DNA of 12,121 nucleotides. Source: Bacteroides sp. Its GTDB lineage: Bacteria; Bacteroidota; Bacteroidia; Bacteroidales; Bacteroidaceae. This document shows positions 1 to 7,542 of this stretch, one piece after another (positions within the stretch are counted from its first letter, which is position 1; every line of letters starts with the position of its first letter). A program made the translations under genes and the position numbers. The stretch is taken from the NCBI GenBank assembly GCA_030152865.1, contig JASLIW010000136.1:1-12121 (forward strand). The letters run 5' to 3'. The notes beneath the pieces are model-generated. The model was not told the origin of the DNA. It searched no databases and was given only the letters and a program-made list of their open reading frames with translations.

Positions 1-64
1 TAGGTGGTTTGGCATAAGCTGATGAAGTATTCGTTATGCGATAAGCTCAGTATTTGTTTAGCCT
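1..64. other. Left edge, no gene recognised
   Basis: No coding region or RNA gene can be supported in this edge stretch. It lies downstream of the tRNA-fMet terminator (the tRNA reads leftwards) and may contain the end of a gene outside the window. The only structure seen is a short inverted repeat, GCATAA near 12-17 and TTATGC near 34-39, and a direct repeat ATAAGCT near 14-20 and 41-47. Both are too short to interpret. Confidence 0.3.
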
Positions 65-97
65 AATAAAAAAAGGAAACCCTTATGGATTTCCTTT
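65..97 (-). terminator. Rho-independent terminator of tRNA-fMet
   Basis: Read on the minus strand, an 11-bp stem (AAAGGAAATCC paired with GGGTTTCCTTT, one T-G wobble) closes a four-base ATAA loop and runs directly into a T tract. It begins only five bases after the tRNA 3' end, so it fits a terminator for a single-gene tRNA transcript. Confidence 0.85.
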
Positions 98-102
98 GCT
101 AG

Positions 103-174
<72 letters not shown>

Positions 175-186
175 ATTTTGTATGCA

Positions 187-218
187 CAAAGATAATGCTT
201 TACTTGGGATTATCCAAA
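187..218 (-). promoter_or_regulatory. Bacteroidota-type promoter of tRNA-fMet
   Basis: On the minus strand a TTTG element (218-215) and a perfect -7 box TATCTTTG (194-187) are separated by 20 bases. This matches the known Bacteroides primary sigma factor consensus (-33 TTTG, -7 TAnnTTTG). The -7 box ends 12 bases before the mature tRNA 5' end, leaving room for a start site and a short leader removed by RNase P. Confidence 0.8.
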
Positions 219-282
219 CGTACAAAGTTTTAATTTGATAATATTTTATTAATCCAGTTCTTAGGCTGGGTAGGCTAGGATT

Positions 283-290
283 TATATTTG
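283..290 (+). promoter_or_regulatory. Possible -7 box for the tetR-fabG cluster
   Basis: TATATTTG is a perfect match to the Bacteroidota -7 consensus TAnnTTTG. The upstream element is weak: TTAG at 261-264, 18 bases away. Transcription from here would give a leader of roughly 75-80 bases before the ATG at 375. A poorer alternative, TTTATTTG at 305-312 (7 of 8), lies closer to the gene. An autoregulatory TetR operator would be expected here, but I could not identify a convincing palindrome. Confidence 0.45.
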
Positions 291-374
291 CTTTCTAAGG
301 GCACTTTATTTGTATGCTTATGGGAAAAAAGCTAATTTTACTTATCGTTACTTTATTGCACACTCGATACGAAA

Positions 375-974
375 ATGAGAATTCCAAAGACTAAGGAAAG
401 ATTGATTAATGTAGCTCGCCTCCTTTTTGCTAAGGATGGTGTAGATAATACGACTATGAATGATATCGCTAAGGCCTCTAAAAAAGGTCGGAGAACGCTT
501 TACACCTACTTCAGGAATAAAGAGGAGGTGTATTTTGCTGTGGTACAATCAGAACTAGACAAGCTTTGGAAACACTTGAAGAGTGTAAGTGAACAAGACT
601 TGGCTCCAGACAAGAAGATTATTGAGTTGATTTATGCACGTTTGGAAGCTGTGAAAGAAGTTGTATTTCGTAATGGGACACTTAAAGCTAGCTTTTTCCG
701 TGATATATGGAAAGTTGAGAATGTGCGTAAGGAGTTTGATGAGAAGGAGATTTGTTTAATAAAGAAAATCTTGGCCGATGGTGTGGCTCAAGATCTTTTT
801 CATGTAGAAGATATTGAAATGACTGCATCTCTGATACATTATTGCTTAAAAGGCGTAGAGGTTCCTTTTATTCGTGGTCAGATTGGTGCAAATATAGAAT
901 ATGAAACTAGGAAACGTTACATCGCTAACATTGTCCTGGGTGCATTAAATAATAATACTAATTTAAATAAATAA
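375..974 (+). CDS. TetR/AcrR-family transcriptional regulator
   Basis: A 199-residue protein of typical TetR size. Residues about 5-55 form the N-terminal DNA-binding domain: the helix RLINVARLLFAKDGVDNTTM, then the helix-turn-helix about residues 26-47, ending in the diagnostic GRRTLYTYFRNKEEVY segment (usual form G.s.gtlY.yF.sKeeL). The recognition region KKGRRTLYTYF is well kept. The rest is a variable helical domain for ligand binding and dimerisation, from which no ligand can be read. The ATG at 375 places the HTH at the usual distance from the N-terminus. The stop lies 3 bp before fabG, so the two are almost certainly cotranscribed. It probably represses its own operon and may respond to a fatty-acid-related ligand; that role is inferred only from the neighbour. 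Confidence 0.9.
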   Translation: MRIPKTKERLINVARLLFAKDGVDNTTMNDIAKASKKGRRTLYTYFRNKEEVYFAVVQSELDKLWKHLKSVSEQDLAPDKKIIELIYARLEAVKEVVFRNGTLKASFFRDIWKVENVRKEFDEKEICLIKKILADGVAQDLFHVEDIEMTASLIHYCLKGVEVPFIRGQIGANIEYETRKRYIANIVLGALNNNTNLNK

Positions 975-977
975 ACT

Positions 978-1724
978 ATGGGATTATTAGATGGTAAAGT
1001 AGCTCTAATTACAGGTGCTGCACGAGGTATTGGGAGATCAATAGCCTTAAAGTTTGCTTCTGAAGGAGCTAATATTGCTTTCACTGATTTGAAAGTCGAA
1101 GAGAATGCTCAGAACACAGTTAAAGATATAGAGGCTTTAGGTGTTAAAGCTAAAGCATATGCATCAAACGCTGCTGATTTTGCACAAACAGCAGAGGTTG
1201 TAAAAGAAATACATAAGGATTTTGGATCTATTGATATACTTGTTAACAATGCGGGTATTACTCGTGATGGTCTAATGATGCGTATGACAGAGGATCAGTG
1301 GGATATGGTTATTAATGTTAACCTAAAATCTGCTTTTAACTTTATTCATGCGTGTACGCCTATTATGATGCGTCAGCGAGGAGGAAGTATTATCAATATG
1401 GCTTCTGTAGTAGGAGTGTCTGGTAATGCTGGTCAATGTAATTATTCTGCTTCTAAAGCAGGTATGATAGGTTTGGCTAAGTCTATTGCAAAGGAAATCG
1501 GCTCAAGAGGGGTTCGAGCTAATGCTATAGCTCCTGGTTTTATTGAAACGGCTATGACAGAGGCTCTACCTGAAGACGTACGTAAAGAGTGGGCTAAGCA
1601 AATCCCTTTGCGTCGTGGTGGTACTCCCGAAGATGTAGCTAATGTAGCTACCTTCTTAGCGTCAGACTTATCTTCGTATGTTTCAGGGCAAGTGATTCAC
1701 TGCTGTGGTGGAATGAATATGTAG
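978..1724 (+). CDS. fabG: 3-oxoacyl-[acyl-carrier-protein] reductase FabG
   Basis: A 248-residue short-chain dehydrogenase/reductase, the normal length for FabG, a cytoplasmic enzyme. It reduces 3-oxoacyl-ACP to 3-hydroxyacyl-ACP with NADPH in each round of type II fatty acid synthesis. The Rossmann nucleotide-binding motif TGAARGIG is at residues 12-19 and NNAG at 90-93. The catalytic residues are N115, S143, Y156 and K160 (YSASK), all intact. FabG-specific stretches include GITRDGLMMRM after NNAG, the APGFIETAMT segment (185-194), and a C-terminus ending GGMNM, close to the GGMYM ending of E. coli FabG. The pair of cysteines just before that ending (HCCGG) is a small departure. Other SDR enzymes share the fold, but the sum of motifs favours FabG. 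It is the middle gene of a tight cluster, 3 bp after the TetR gene and 5 bp before the pseudouridine synthase. Confidence 0.95.
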   Translation: MGLLDGKVALITGAARGIGRSIALKFASEGANIAFTDLKVEENAQNTVKDIEALGVKAKAYASNAADFAQTAEVVKEIHKDFGSIDILVNNAGITRDGLMMRMTEDQWDMVINVNLKSAFNFIHACTPIMMRQRGGSIINMASVVGVSGNAGQCNYSASKAGMIGLAKSIAKEIGSRGVRANAIAPGFIETAMTEALPEDVRKEWAKQIPLRRGGTPEDVANVATFLASDLSSYVSGQVIHCCGGMNM

Positions 1725-1729
1725 TCTGA

Positions 1730-2404
1730 ATGGAGATATTGTACGAAGATAATCACCTTATTGTAGTTAATAAAGCTAGTGGTGAACTAGTACAAGGAGA
1801 TAAAACTGGTGATACGCCTTTGCCTGAAAAGGTGAAGGCGTTTCTTAAAGAGAAGTACAACAAGCCTGGAAATGTTTATCTAGGTGTAGTTCATCGCTTA
1901 GATCGTCCTACTAGTGGATTGGTATTGTTTGCAAAAACAAGTAAGGCTCTTCCTAGACTAAATAAGCTTTTTCACGACGATAAGGTTGAGAAAAAATACT
2001 GGGCTATAGTTAAAAACAAACCTAGAGAGAGAGCAGCTAAACTTGTTCACTACTTGGTGCGTAATCCAAAACAGAACAAGAGCTATGCTTATGAAGAACA
2101 AAGGAAGAACAGCAAGAAAGCAGAATTGGAATATCGATTAATAGCGGAGTCTGATAGTTATTATTTGTTGGAAATCAATCTTTTGACTGGCAGACACCAT
2201 CAGATTCGCTCCCAACTTGCTAGGATTGGTTGCCCTATTAAAGGAGATTTGAAATATGGTTTTCCTCGTTCAAATCCTGACGGGAGCATTAGTTTACATG
2301 CCAGATCCTTGTCCTTGGTGCATCCTGTATCCCAGGAGCATCTTGATTTACTGGCACCTGTTCCCCAAACTGATATATGGGAAAGTTTTATTTTCTATGA
2401 ATGA
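1730..2404 (+). CDS. RluA-family RNA pseudouridine synthase
   Basis: A 224-residue enzyme that converts uridine to pseudouridine in rRNA or tRNA. The catalytic motif HRLDRPTSG is at residues 55-63, with D58 as the predicted nucleophile. The C-terminal family motif GRHHQIRSQL (154-163), followed by GCPIKGDLKYG, matches the usual GRtHQIRvHL...GhPIlGDxxYG. The N-terminus starts directly with the catalytic domain (ILYEDNHLIVVNK), so the S4 RNA-binding domain found in RluC and RluD is absent; the protein resembles the short RluA-like members. The exact target uridine cannot be read from sequence. The ATG at 1730 is 5 bp after fabG, and a strong hairpin follows at 2413, so it closes the tetR-fabG cluster. 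No functional link with fatty acid synthesis is evident. Confidence 0.92.
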   Translation: MEILYEDNHLIVVNKASGELVQGDKTGDTPLPEKVKAFLKEKYNKPGNVYLGVVHRLDRPTSGLVLFAKTSKALPRLNKLFHDDKVEKKYWAIVKNKPRERAAKLVHYLVRNPKQNKSYAYEEQRKNSKKAELEYRLIAESDSYYLLEINLLTGRHHQIRSQLARIGCPIKGDLKYGFPRSNPDGSISLHARSLSLVHPVSQEHLDLLAPVPQTDIWESFIFYE

Positions 2405-2412
2405 TTATATGT

Positions 2413-2442
2413 AAGAGCGAGAACTGATAAGTTCTCGCTCTT
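2413..2442. terminator. Perfect 12-bp hairpin between convergent genes
   Basis: AAGAGCGAGAAC (2413-2424) pairs perfectly with GTTCTCGCTCTT (2431-2442) around a six-base TGATAA loop. On the plus strand GGTTTTG follows, a short T run. On the minus strand the downstream sequence is only moderately T-rich. It sits between the 3' ends of the pseudouridine synthase gene (2404) and the response regulator gene (2478), so it can serve as a shared, possibly bidirectional, terminator. Confidence 0.8.
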
Positions 2443-2477
2443 GGTTTTGTATAGGGGTGTATTCTATTAATTGAGGT

Positions 2478-3875
2478 TTAAAACAATTCATTAGTGTCTA
2501 TGCTATACAACTTTAATTTATTGTATAGTGTTTTGCGATCTATATTGAGGAGTTTTGCAGCTTGAGTTTTATTATTCTGGGTGTGTTTTAAGGCTGCTAT
2601 TATTTTCTCTTTTTCACTATCCTCATCATATAGTTCGATGGAGGGTATGCTATTAAGTTCGCTACCCTGAATAGTTGATGGATTAACTGGTGTAGTTTGG
2701 ATAAGAAATTCCATTCCTAGATTTTCATAGCTGATATACTCCCCTTGAGCTAGAAGCGTTGCTTTTCTAACTACATTTTTGAGTTGGCGAATATTTCCCG
2801 GCCACGAGTATTGTTGTACTGCAAGTTCAGCTTCAGGAGTAAAGCCTTTGACAGATTTGTTCAGTTCCTGATTAGATTGTTTGAGGAAAAATTCAGCAAA
2901 CAGTGGGATATCCTCACTGCGTTCGCTTAAGCTAGGTATCTGAATAGTGAATTCATTGATACGGTGGTAAAGATCCTCTCTGAAATTTCCTTCGATAATG
3001 GCTTTGGGCAAATCCTCATTTGTGGCTGCTACTATTCTGATATCTACGCTAATCTCTTGGTTAGAGCCTACAGGACGGATGATACGCTCTTGTAATGCTC
3101 TAAGTAATTGCACTTGTGTATCATAGCTTAGATTGCCAATTTCATCCATAAAAACTGTACCTCCATTGGCTGCAGCTAAGGCACCCGTCTTATTTTCTAG
3201 GGCACCTGTGAAGGCTCCTTTTATATGACCAAAGAACTCAGAAGCGGCCAAGTCTTTGGGTATAGCTCCACAGTCAATGGCTATAAAGGGTTTATCTGCT
3301 CTTTCACTTAAGTTATGTATGCGCTGTGCTATGTGTTCTTTACCTGTGCCACTGTCTCCCTGAATCAGTACTGACATATTTGTGGGAGCTACTAATCCAA
3401 CATATTTATAAAGCTGTTTTGCAGCCTGGCTATTGCCTTCTATGTATTTTCCTTGAAGAGTTTCTTGTTTTGTTTGCTCTTTCTGTGGGCTAACTTTAGT
3501 CTGCGTAGCTTGCTTTTGACTTGTTAGTGCGGCTTTTATTTTACTAAGAAGGTCTTCTGGATGGAAGGGTTTGGCCACGTAGTCATTGGCTCCCAGCTTC
3601 ATTGCACGAACAGCCGATTGAATATCAGCATAACTTGTCATGATAATCAGAGGAATGGCATAAGCTTTGTCATGAATCCATTTGAGTAGATCTTCACCCT
3701 GTTCATCAGGAAGCCTCATATCAGATAAGATCAAATCATAGGACTCATCTTCTATCTCTTTCTTGGCTTTGGCAATAGTACCCACATGAGTAGTATTGAA
3801 CTTTTTCTTTGTCAACCAAGTTTTGAGCATTAAGCCAAAAGTTATATCATCTTCAACAATTAGAATTGATTTCAT
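2478..3875 (-). CDS. NtrC-family sigma-54-dependent response regulator
   Basis: A 465-residue transcriptional activator with the classical three-domain order. The receiver domain (about 1-120) has acidic residues D9 and D10, phosphoacceptor D52 (LILSDMRLP), T80 and K102 (AKPF). A Q/K-rich linker (about 120-142) leads to the AAA+ domain (about 145-385): Walker A GDSGTGKE at 173-180, the intact sigma-54-contacting loop GAFTGA at 220-225, Walker B FMDEIG at 242-247, and the FREDLYHRI segment near 298-306 with the predicted arginine finger. A Fis-type helix-turn-helix lies at about 421-459 (NNKTQAAKLLNIDRKTLYNKL). All key residues are present, so it should be phosphorylation-controlled and remodel RNA polymerase holding sigma-54. 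It is transcribed alone, divergently from the cyclophilin operon. That operon encodes a hybrid kinase with an Hpt domain, its most likely partner here by inference. Targets are unknown; no clear -24/-12 promoter was seen in the gaps. Confidence 0.95.
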   Translation of the reverse strand: MKSILIVEDDITFGLMLKTWLTKKKFNTTHVGTIAKAKKEIEDESYDLILSDMRLPDEQGEDLLKWIHDKAYAIPLIIMTSYADIQSAVRAMKLGANDYVAKPFHPEDLLSKIKAALTSQKQATQTKVSPQKEQTKQETLQGKYIEGNSQAAKQLYKYVGLVAPTNMSVLIQGDSGTGKEHIAQRIHNLSERADKPFIAIDCGAIPKDLAASEFFGHIKGAFTGALENKTGALAAANGGTVFMDEIGNLSYDTQVQLLRALQERIIRPVGSNQEISVDIRIVAATNEDLPKAIIEGNFREDLYHRINEFTIQIPSLSERSEDIPLFAEFFLKQSNQELNKSVKGFTPEAELAVQQYSWPGNIRQLKNVVRKATLLAQGEYISYENLGMEFLIQTTPVNPSTIQGSELNSIPSIELYDEDSEKEKIIAALKHTQNNKTQAAKLLNIDRKTLYNKLKLYSIDTNELF

Positions 3876-3910
3876 AAAATAAGTTCGTCAAATTAGCTTA
3901 GTTATAGCTA

Positions 3911-3942
3911 CAAAGGTAAAGTGTTTTTGCTCAATCTTCTAA
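3911..3942 (-). promoter_or_regulatory. Promoter of the NtrC-type regulator gene
   Basis: On the minus strand, TACCTTTG (3918-3911) is a perfect Bacteroidota -7 box. TTAG (3942-3939), a 3-of-4 match to the -33 TTTG element, lies 20 bases upstream. The -7 box ends 35 bases before the ATG at 3875, giving a short leader. This looks like a housekeeping-sigma promoter, not a sigma-54 one. Confidence 0.65.
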
Positions 3943-4012
3943 TCTATTTCTAGTTATTTCATTTCCACTATTTTAGAAGTGTCATCTTCTGTTAAAAAAA
4001 TACAGAATCCGA

Positions 4013-4044
4013 ATAAAAGCAGATAAAAGCATGGATTATAAAAG
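4013..4044 (+). repeat. Three short ATAAAAG direct repeats
   Basis: ATAAAAG occurs at 4013-4019, 4023-4029 and 4038-4044. The first two copies share nine bases (ATAAAAGCA) exactly one helical turn apart (10 bases). The third lies where the -33 element of the cyclophilin promoter should be. The position suggests a possible regulator binding site, but chance in AT-rich DNA cannot be excluded. Confidence 0.3.
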
Positions 4045-4064
4045 GTTAATAAGCACATAAATTG

Positions 4065-4072
4065 TACTTTTG
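4065..4072 (+). promoter_or_regulatory. -7 box of the cyclophilin-M16-MATE-kinase operon
   Basis: TACTTTTG perfectly matches TAnnTTTG and lies 24 bases before the ATG at 4097. No good TTTG is found about 20 bases upstream; the sequence there is the third ATAAAAG copy. A weak -33 element would be consistent with a promoter that needs an activator, which is an inference. Confidence 0.6.
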
Positions 4073-4096
4073 CCTATTAATTAATAATTCTAGGTT

Positions 4097-4912
4097 ATGA
4101 AAAACAGGCTAGTATCGTTATTGATGTTAAGTATAATCCTATTAGGATGTAGTAGCAATAAAGAGAATATGATGGTAAAAATAGAAACAACAATGGGAGA
4201 TATAGTCGTAAAACTATATGATGAAACTCCTCAGCACAGAGATAACTTTTTGAAGTTAGTAAATAATAAAACATACGAAGGAACATTGTTTCATCGTGTC
4301 ATACAAGATTTTATGATTCAGGCAGGAGATCCCGACTCTAAGGATGCTCCAAAGGGTAAAATGCTGGGTTCCGGAGATGTTGGGTACACTATTCCAGCCG
4401 AGTTTGTTTATCCTCAGCTTTTTCATAAAAAAGGAGCTCTTTCGGCTGCTCGTCAAGCCGATCAGGTAAATCCTGAGAAACGCTCTTCTGGTTGCCAGTT
4501 TTATATCGTGACAGGTAATGTATACACCCAAGAACAGCTTCTTAATATGGAGTCACAGATGGAGCAAGGACGTATAGGGCAGCTATTCAATCAGTTGGCT
4601 ATAGCTCGTAAGGATGAAATTATGCAGCTTCAAAGGGAGCAGAATAATGAAGCTTTATATGATTTGCAGGAGGAGCTTATCGCTCAGGCAGAAAAGCAAG
4701 CTGCAGAGCAGGAGGCTTTCCACTTCACTCCAGAGCAAATCGAAGCTTACACCACAGTGGGTGGTACACCTCACTTAGATAATAATTATACTGTATTTGG
4801 TGAAGTAGTAGAGGGTATGGATATCGTAGATAAGATACAGCAGGTATCTACAGATAGCAATGATAGACCCGAGGAAGATGTGCGAATTATCAAGCTTGTT
4901 CTAGTGGATTAA
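4097..4912 (+). CDS. Cyclophilin-type peptidyl-prolyl isomerase, lipoprotein
   Basis: A 271-residue protein predicted to catalyse cis-trans isomerisation of prolyl bonds during folding of envelope proteins. It begins with a lipoprotein signal peptide: a basic start (MKNR), a hydrophobic core, and lipobox LLGC with C18 as the lipidated residue. The cyclophilin fold starts near residue 26. FHRVIQDFMIQAGDP at 65-79 contains R67, the equivalent of the catalytic arginine of cyclophilin A. SGCQFYIVTG (131-140) and TPHLDNNYTVFGEVVEGMDIVD (from 224) are the other active-site segments. Unusually, about 75 residues rich in Q, E, K and A (roughly 141-218, predicted helical) separate these last two, which are nearly adjacent in simple cyclophilins. 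With about 20 signal residues, this explains the extra length. The residues after C18 (SSNKEN) are not a clear surface-export signal, so an outer-membrane, periplasm-facing position is likeliest. First gene of the operon; M16 follows after 2 bp. Confidence 0.93.
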   Translation: MKNRLVSLLMLSIILLGCSSNKENMMVKIETTMGDIVVKLYDETPQHRDNFLKLVNNKTYEGTLFHRVIQDFMIQAGDPDSKDAPKGKMLGSGDVGYTIPAEFVYPQLFHKKGALSAARQADQVNPEKRSSGCQFYIVTGNVYTQEQLLNMESQMEQGRIGQLFNQLAIARKDEIMQLQREQNNEALYDLQEELIAQAEKQAAEQEAFHFTPEQIEAYTTVGGTPHLDNNYTVFGEVVEGMDIVDKIQQVSTDSNDRPEEDVRIIKLVLVD

Positions 4913-4914
4913 TC

Positions 4915-6153
4915 ATGCCAAAAATAAATAGAAAAATATTAGCTAATGGATTGACATTAGTGCATGTTGAAAATAAGGCTACCCAAATGGTAGCCTTAAA
5001 TCTAGTTTACAAAGTAGGAGCTAAAGATGAAAATCCTAATCGGACAGGCTTTGCTCACCTTTTTGAACATTTAATGTTTTCGGGGTCTAGAAATATTCCC
5101 AATTTTGATCAGCCCTTACAAAATGCAGGAGGAGAGAATAACGCCTGGACTAATAATGATATTACTAACTTCTACCTGACCGTACCTTCTCAAAATGTAG
5201 AAATAGGGTTTTGGTTGGAGTCAGATCGCATGTTAGATCTAGTAATTGATGAGAAAGCTGTAGCGGTACAAAAAGGTGTAGTAATAGAAGAATTCAAGCA
5301 AAGAAACTTAAATCAGCCGTATGGAGATGTGGGACATTTAATTCGAGACTTAGCGTATCAGGTTCATCCTTATCGCTGGCCCACTATAGGGCGTGACATC
5401 TCCCACATCAAGGCGGCTACGCTAGCGGAAATTCAAGATTTTTATGATGTGTTTTATACACCTAATAATGCGATTTTAGCTGTATCTGGCAATATTGATT
5501 TTGCTACTACCTTGGCGCTTACAGAAAAGTGGTTTGGTCCAATAGACCGCTACAGTGCATATACCAAGCCTTTGATCATTGAGCCTAAGCAGCTACAACC
5601 CCGAAGGAGAGAGGTAAGACGTAAAGTACCGCTGGATTCTTTGTTTATGGCTTTTCATATGAGTGACAGAAAGAGTACTAGCTTTTATGCTTTTGATATT
5701 CTCTCAGACTTATTAAGCAATGGTACCTCTAGTCGGTTTTATCAGAATTTAGTTCTCGATAAAAAGATATTCTCCTCGGTTGATGCTTATATTTCGGGAT
5801 CAGTAGATGCTGGTTTATTTCATATCTGTGGGCAGCCGCATGCTGGTATTAGTTTAGAGCAAGCCGAAGCTGCTGTATGGGATGAATTAAGGCAACTCCA
5901 AAAAGAGAAGGTTAGTACCTATGAGCTGACTAAAGTAAAAAATAAATTTGAAGCCAATTTCATCTTCAGTAACATCAACTACCTCAATGTAGCTACTAAT
6001 TTGGCTTGGTTTGAGCTCTTAGGTGATGTGGAGGGGATTAATACTGAGGTGGACAATTATAAGGCTATCTCAGCAGATTACTTACAAGAGGTAGCACAAG
6101 CTGCTTTTCAGCCTTCTAATTGCGCTATTCTATATTATCGAAAAGAAGAATAA
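4915..6153 (+). CDS. M16-family zinc metallopeptidase
   Basis: A 412-residue member of the insulinase/pitrilysin family. The inverted zinc motif HxxEH is intact as H48-L-F-E51-H52 (TGFAHLFEHLMF), with the third zinc ligand expected at E125 or E126 (VVIEEF). The N-terminal catalytic half is about residues 1-210. The C-terminal half carries the GTSSRFYQNLV segment (about 270-280), usual in the second domain. The length fits the compact M16B-type subunits of about 400-450 residues, which commonly act as dimers, unlike the roughly 900-residue insulinase type. The ATG at 4915, 2 bp after the cyclophilin stop, gives the normal family N-terminus (LANGLTLVHVEN), and no signal peptide is visible. A cytoplasmic location is therefore predicted, although its upstream partner is exported. 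Probable role: degradation or processing of peptides; the substrate is unknown. Confidence 0.93.
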   Translation: MPKINRKILANGLTLVHVENKATQMVALNLVYKVGAKDENPNRTGFAHLFEHLMFSGSRNIPNFDQPLQNAGGENNAWTNNDITNFYLTVPSQNVEIGFWLESDRMLDLVIDEKAVAVQKGVVIEEFKQRNLNQPYGDVGHLIRDLAYQVHPYRWPTIGRDISHIKAATLAEIQDFYDVFYTPNNAILAVSGNIDFATTLALTEKWFGPIDRYSAYTKPLIIEPKQLQPRRREVRRKVPLDSLFMAFHMSDRKSTSFYAFDILSDLLSNGTSSRFYQNLVLDKKIFSSVDAYISGSVDAGLFHICGQPHAGISLEQAEAAVWDELRQLQKEKVSTYELTKVKNKFEANFIFSNINYLNVATNLAWFELLGDVEGINTEVDNYKAISADYLQEVAQAAFQPSNCAILYYRKEE

Positions 6154-6184
6154 TTGTATCAAATAAAAAGATTGTTTTAAAGTG

Positions 6185-7531
6185 ATGAATAGATTTTTTG
6201 AAAAGTACAAAGGTCACTATAAGGCCCTACTACAGCTAGGTATACCTATAATGATAGGTCAGCTAGGTGTCATTGTCTTGGGTTTTGCTGATACACTAAT
6301 GATTGCTTGGCACAGCAAAGAAGAATTAGCTGCTGTAGGGTTTGTAAATAACGTGTTTAACCTGCCTATTATTTTTGCTACAGGGTTTAGTTATGGCTTA
6401 ACTCCAATTGTAGGTAAACTTTTTGGGCAAAAGAAATACATGGAGGCTGGGCATTCCTTGAAATCAAGTCTGATTTCTAATGCGTTTGTGGGCTTAATCA
6501 TTACGTTAGTGATGTTTATCGTCTACATCAATGTCGAAAACCTAGGACAGCCTGAAGACTTGATTGAACCTTATATAAAGCCCTATTTCTTAATCTTGCT
6601 TTGCTCTTTGCCTTTCGTGGTTTTGTTTAATGCCTTTAAGCAGTTTGCAGACGGAATCACAGATACAAAGATGGCTATGTGGCTATTGATTTCAGGTAAT
6701 ACATTAAATATTATAGGTAACTATGCTTTAATCTATGGTAAGTTTGGCTTGCCTGAGATGGGCTTAATTGGGGCTGGTTTGAGTACGCTATGTTCACGCA
6801 TTTTAATGACACTTGTCTTTGCAGCCATCTTCTTTTTTACCCGTAGATACCAGAAGTACAAAGAAGGTTTCTATCGTTTGCCTTTAAGTAGAAAGGGAGT
6901 AGGGGAGTTAAATCGATTGGGTTGGCCGGTAGCTATTCAAATGGGCCTTGAATCGGCTAGTTTTAGTCTAAGTGCTGTAATGGTGGGATGGCTTGGAAAT
7001 ATAGCCTTAGCAGCACATCAGATTGTAATAACCGTATCTACCGCTACATTTATGGTTTACTATGGAATGGGTGCTGCAGTAGCTGTACGAGTAAGTAATT
7101 TTAAGAGTACCAATGATACACCTAATATTCGTAAAACAGCTACAGCTGGCTTTCATCTTACGGTTTTGATTGCTCTAGTTTTATCTAGTATTGTATTTTC
7201 ACTGCGTCACAACTTTATTAATTGGTTTGGGCAAAGTGGTAATGAAGAAATAAACGCGATTATCTTGGCTCTGATGGTGCCCTTGGTTATTTATCAGTTT
7301 GGTGATGCGCTTCAAATCAATTATGCAAATGCACTTCGGGGCATTGCCGATGTTAAGCCTATGATGATTATTGCTTTTATTTCCTACTTTATTGTTTCAT
7401 TACCTTTGGGTTATGTCTTTGGATTTATTTTAAATTGGGGTATCTTAGGGATTTGGATGGCACTACCCGTTGGGCTGACAACAGCTGGGGTTCTGCTATG
7501 TGCTCGATTCTATCGAAAAACTAAATGCTAA
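6185..7531 (+). CDS. MATE-family efflux transporter, NorM-like
   Basis: An inner-membrane protein of 448 residues with about 12 hydrophobic helices in two homologous halves, as expected for a multidrug and toxic compound extrusion antiporter. Helix 1 contains QLGVIVLGFADTLMIAW, with D36 at the position of the functionally important aspartate of Vibrio NorM. Helix 7 contains MGLESASF, with E256 close to the conserved glutamate E255 of NorM. A basic loop (RRYQKYKEG, near 220-228) joins the halves. These residues suggest cation-coupled export in the NorM branch; the substrate cannot be inferred. A GTG at 6182 directly precedes the chosen ATG at 6185, so the start could be one codon earlier. It lies about 30 bp after the M16 gene and 11 bp before the kinase gene, within the same presumed operon. 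Confidence 0.92.
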   Translation: MNRFFEKYKGHYKALLQLGIPIMIGQLGVIVLGFADTLMIAWHSKEELAAVGFVNNVFNLPIIFATGFSYGLTPIVGKLFGQKKYMEAGHSLKSSLISNAFVGLIITLVMFIVYINVENLGQPEDLIEPYIKPYFLILLCSLPFVVLFNAFKQFADGITDTKMAMWLLISGNTLNIIGNYALIYGKFGLPEMGLIGAGLSTLCSRILMTLVFAAIFFFTRRYQKYKEGFYRLPLSRKGVGELNRLGWPVAIQMGLESASFSLSAVMVGWLGNIALAAHQIVITVSTATFMVYYGMGAAVAVRVSNFKSTNDTPNIRKTATAGFHLTVLIALVLSSIVFSLRHNFINWFGQSGNEEINAIILALMVPLVIYQFGDALQINYANALRGIADVKPMMIIAFISYFIVSLPLGYVFGFILNWGILGIWMALPVGLTTAGVLLCARFYRKTKC

Positions 7532-7542
7532 ACCTCTAATGT

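Noticed and set aside
348..548. 66-codon open frame on the minus strand overlapping the TetR gene
   Set aside because: It lies antisense over the well-supported TetR coding sequence, has no recognisable motif, and is best explained as a chance shadow frame.
3974..3990. Small inverted repeat AGAAG/CTTCT in the divergent intergenic region
   Set aside because: A five-base stem with a six-base spacer is expected by chance, and it is not placed next to a gene end or promoter element.
3876..4096. Possible sigma-54 promoter (-24 GG, -12 GC) for the operon near the NtrC-type regulator
   Set aside because: No stretch matching TGGCAC-N5-TTGC was found in this gap or the other intergenic regions; the only convincing elements are TAnnTTTG boxes.
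4095..4531. Two minus-strand open frames (4095-4286 and 4256-4531) opposite the cyclophilin gene
   Set aside because: Both are antisense to a gene with clear cyclophilin motifs, their hydrophobic or cysteine-rich sequences look like complements of ordinary codons, and neither has promoter support.
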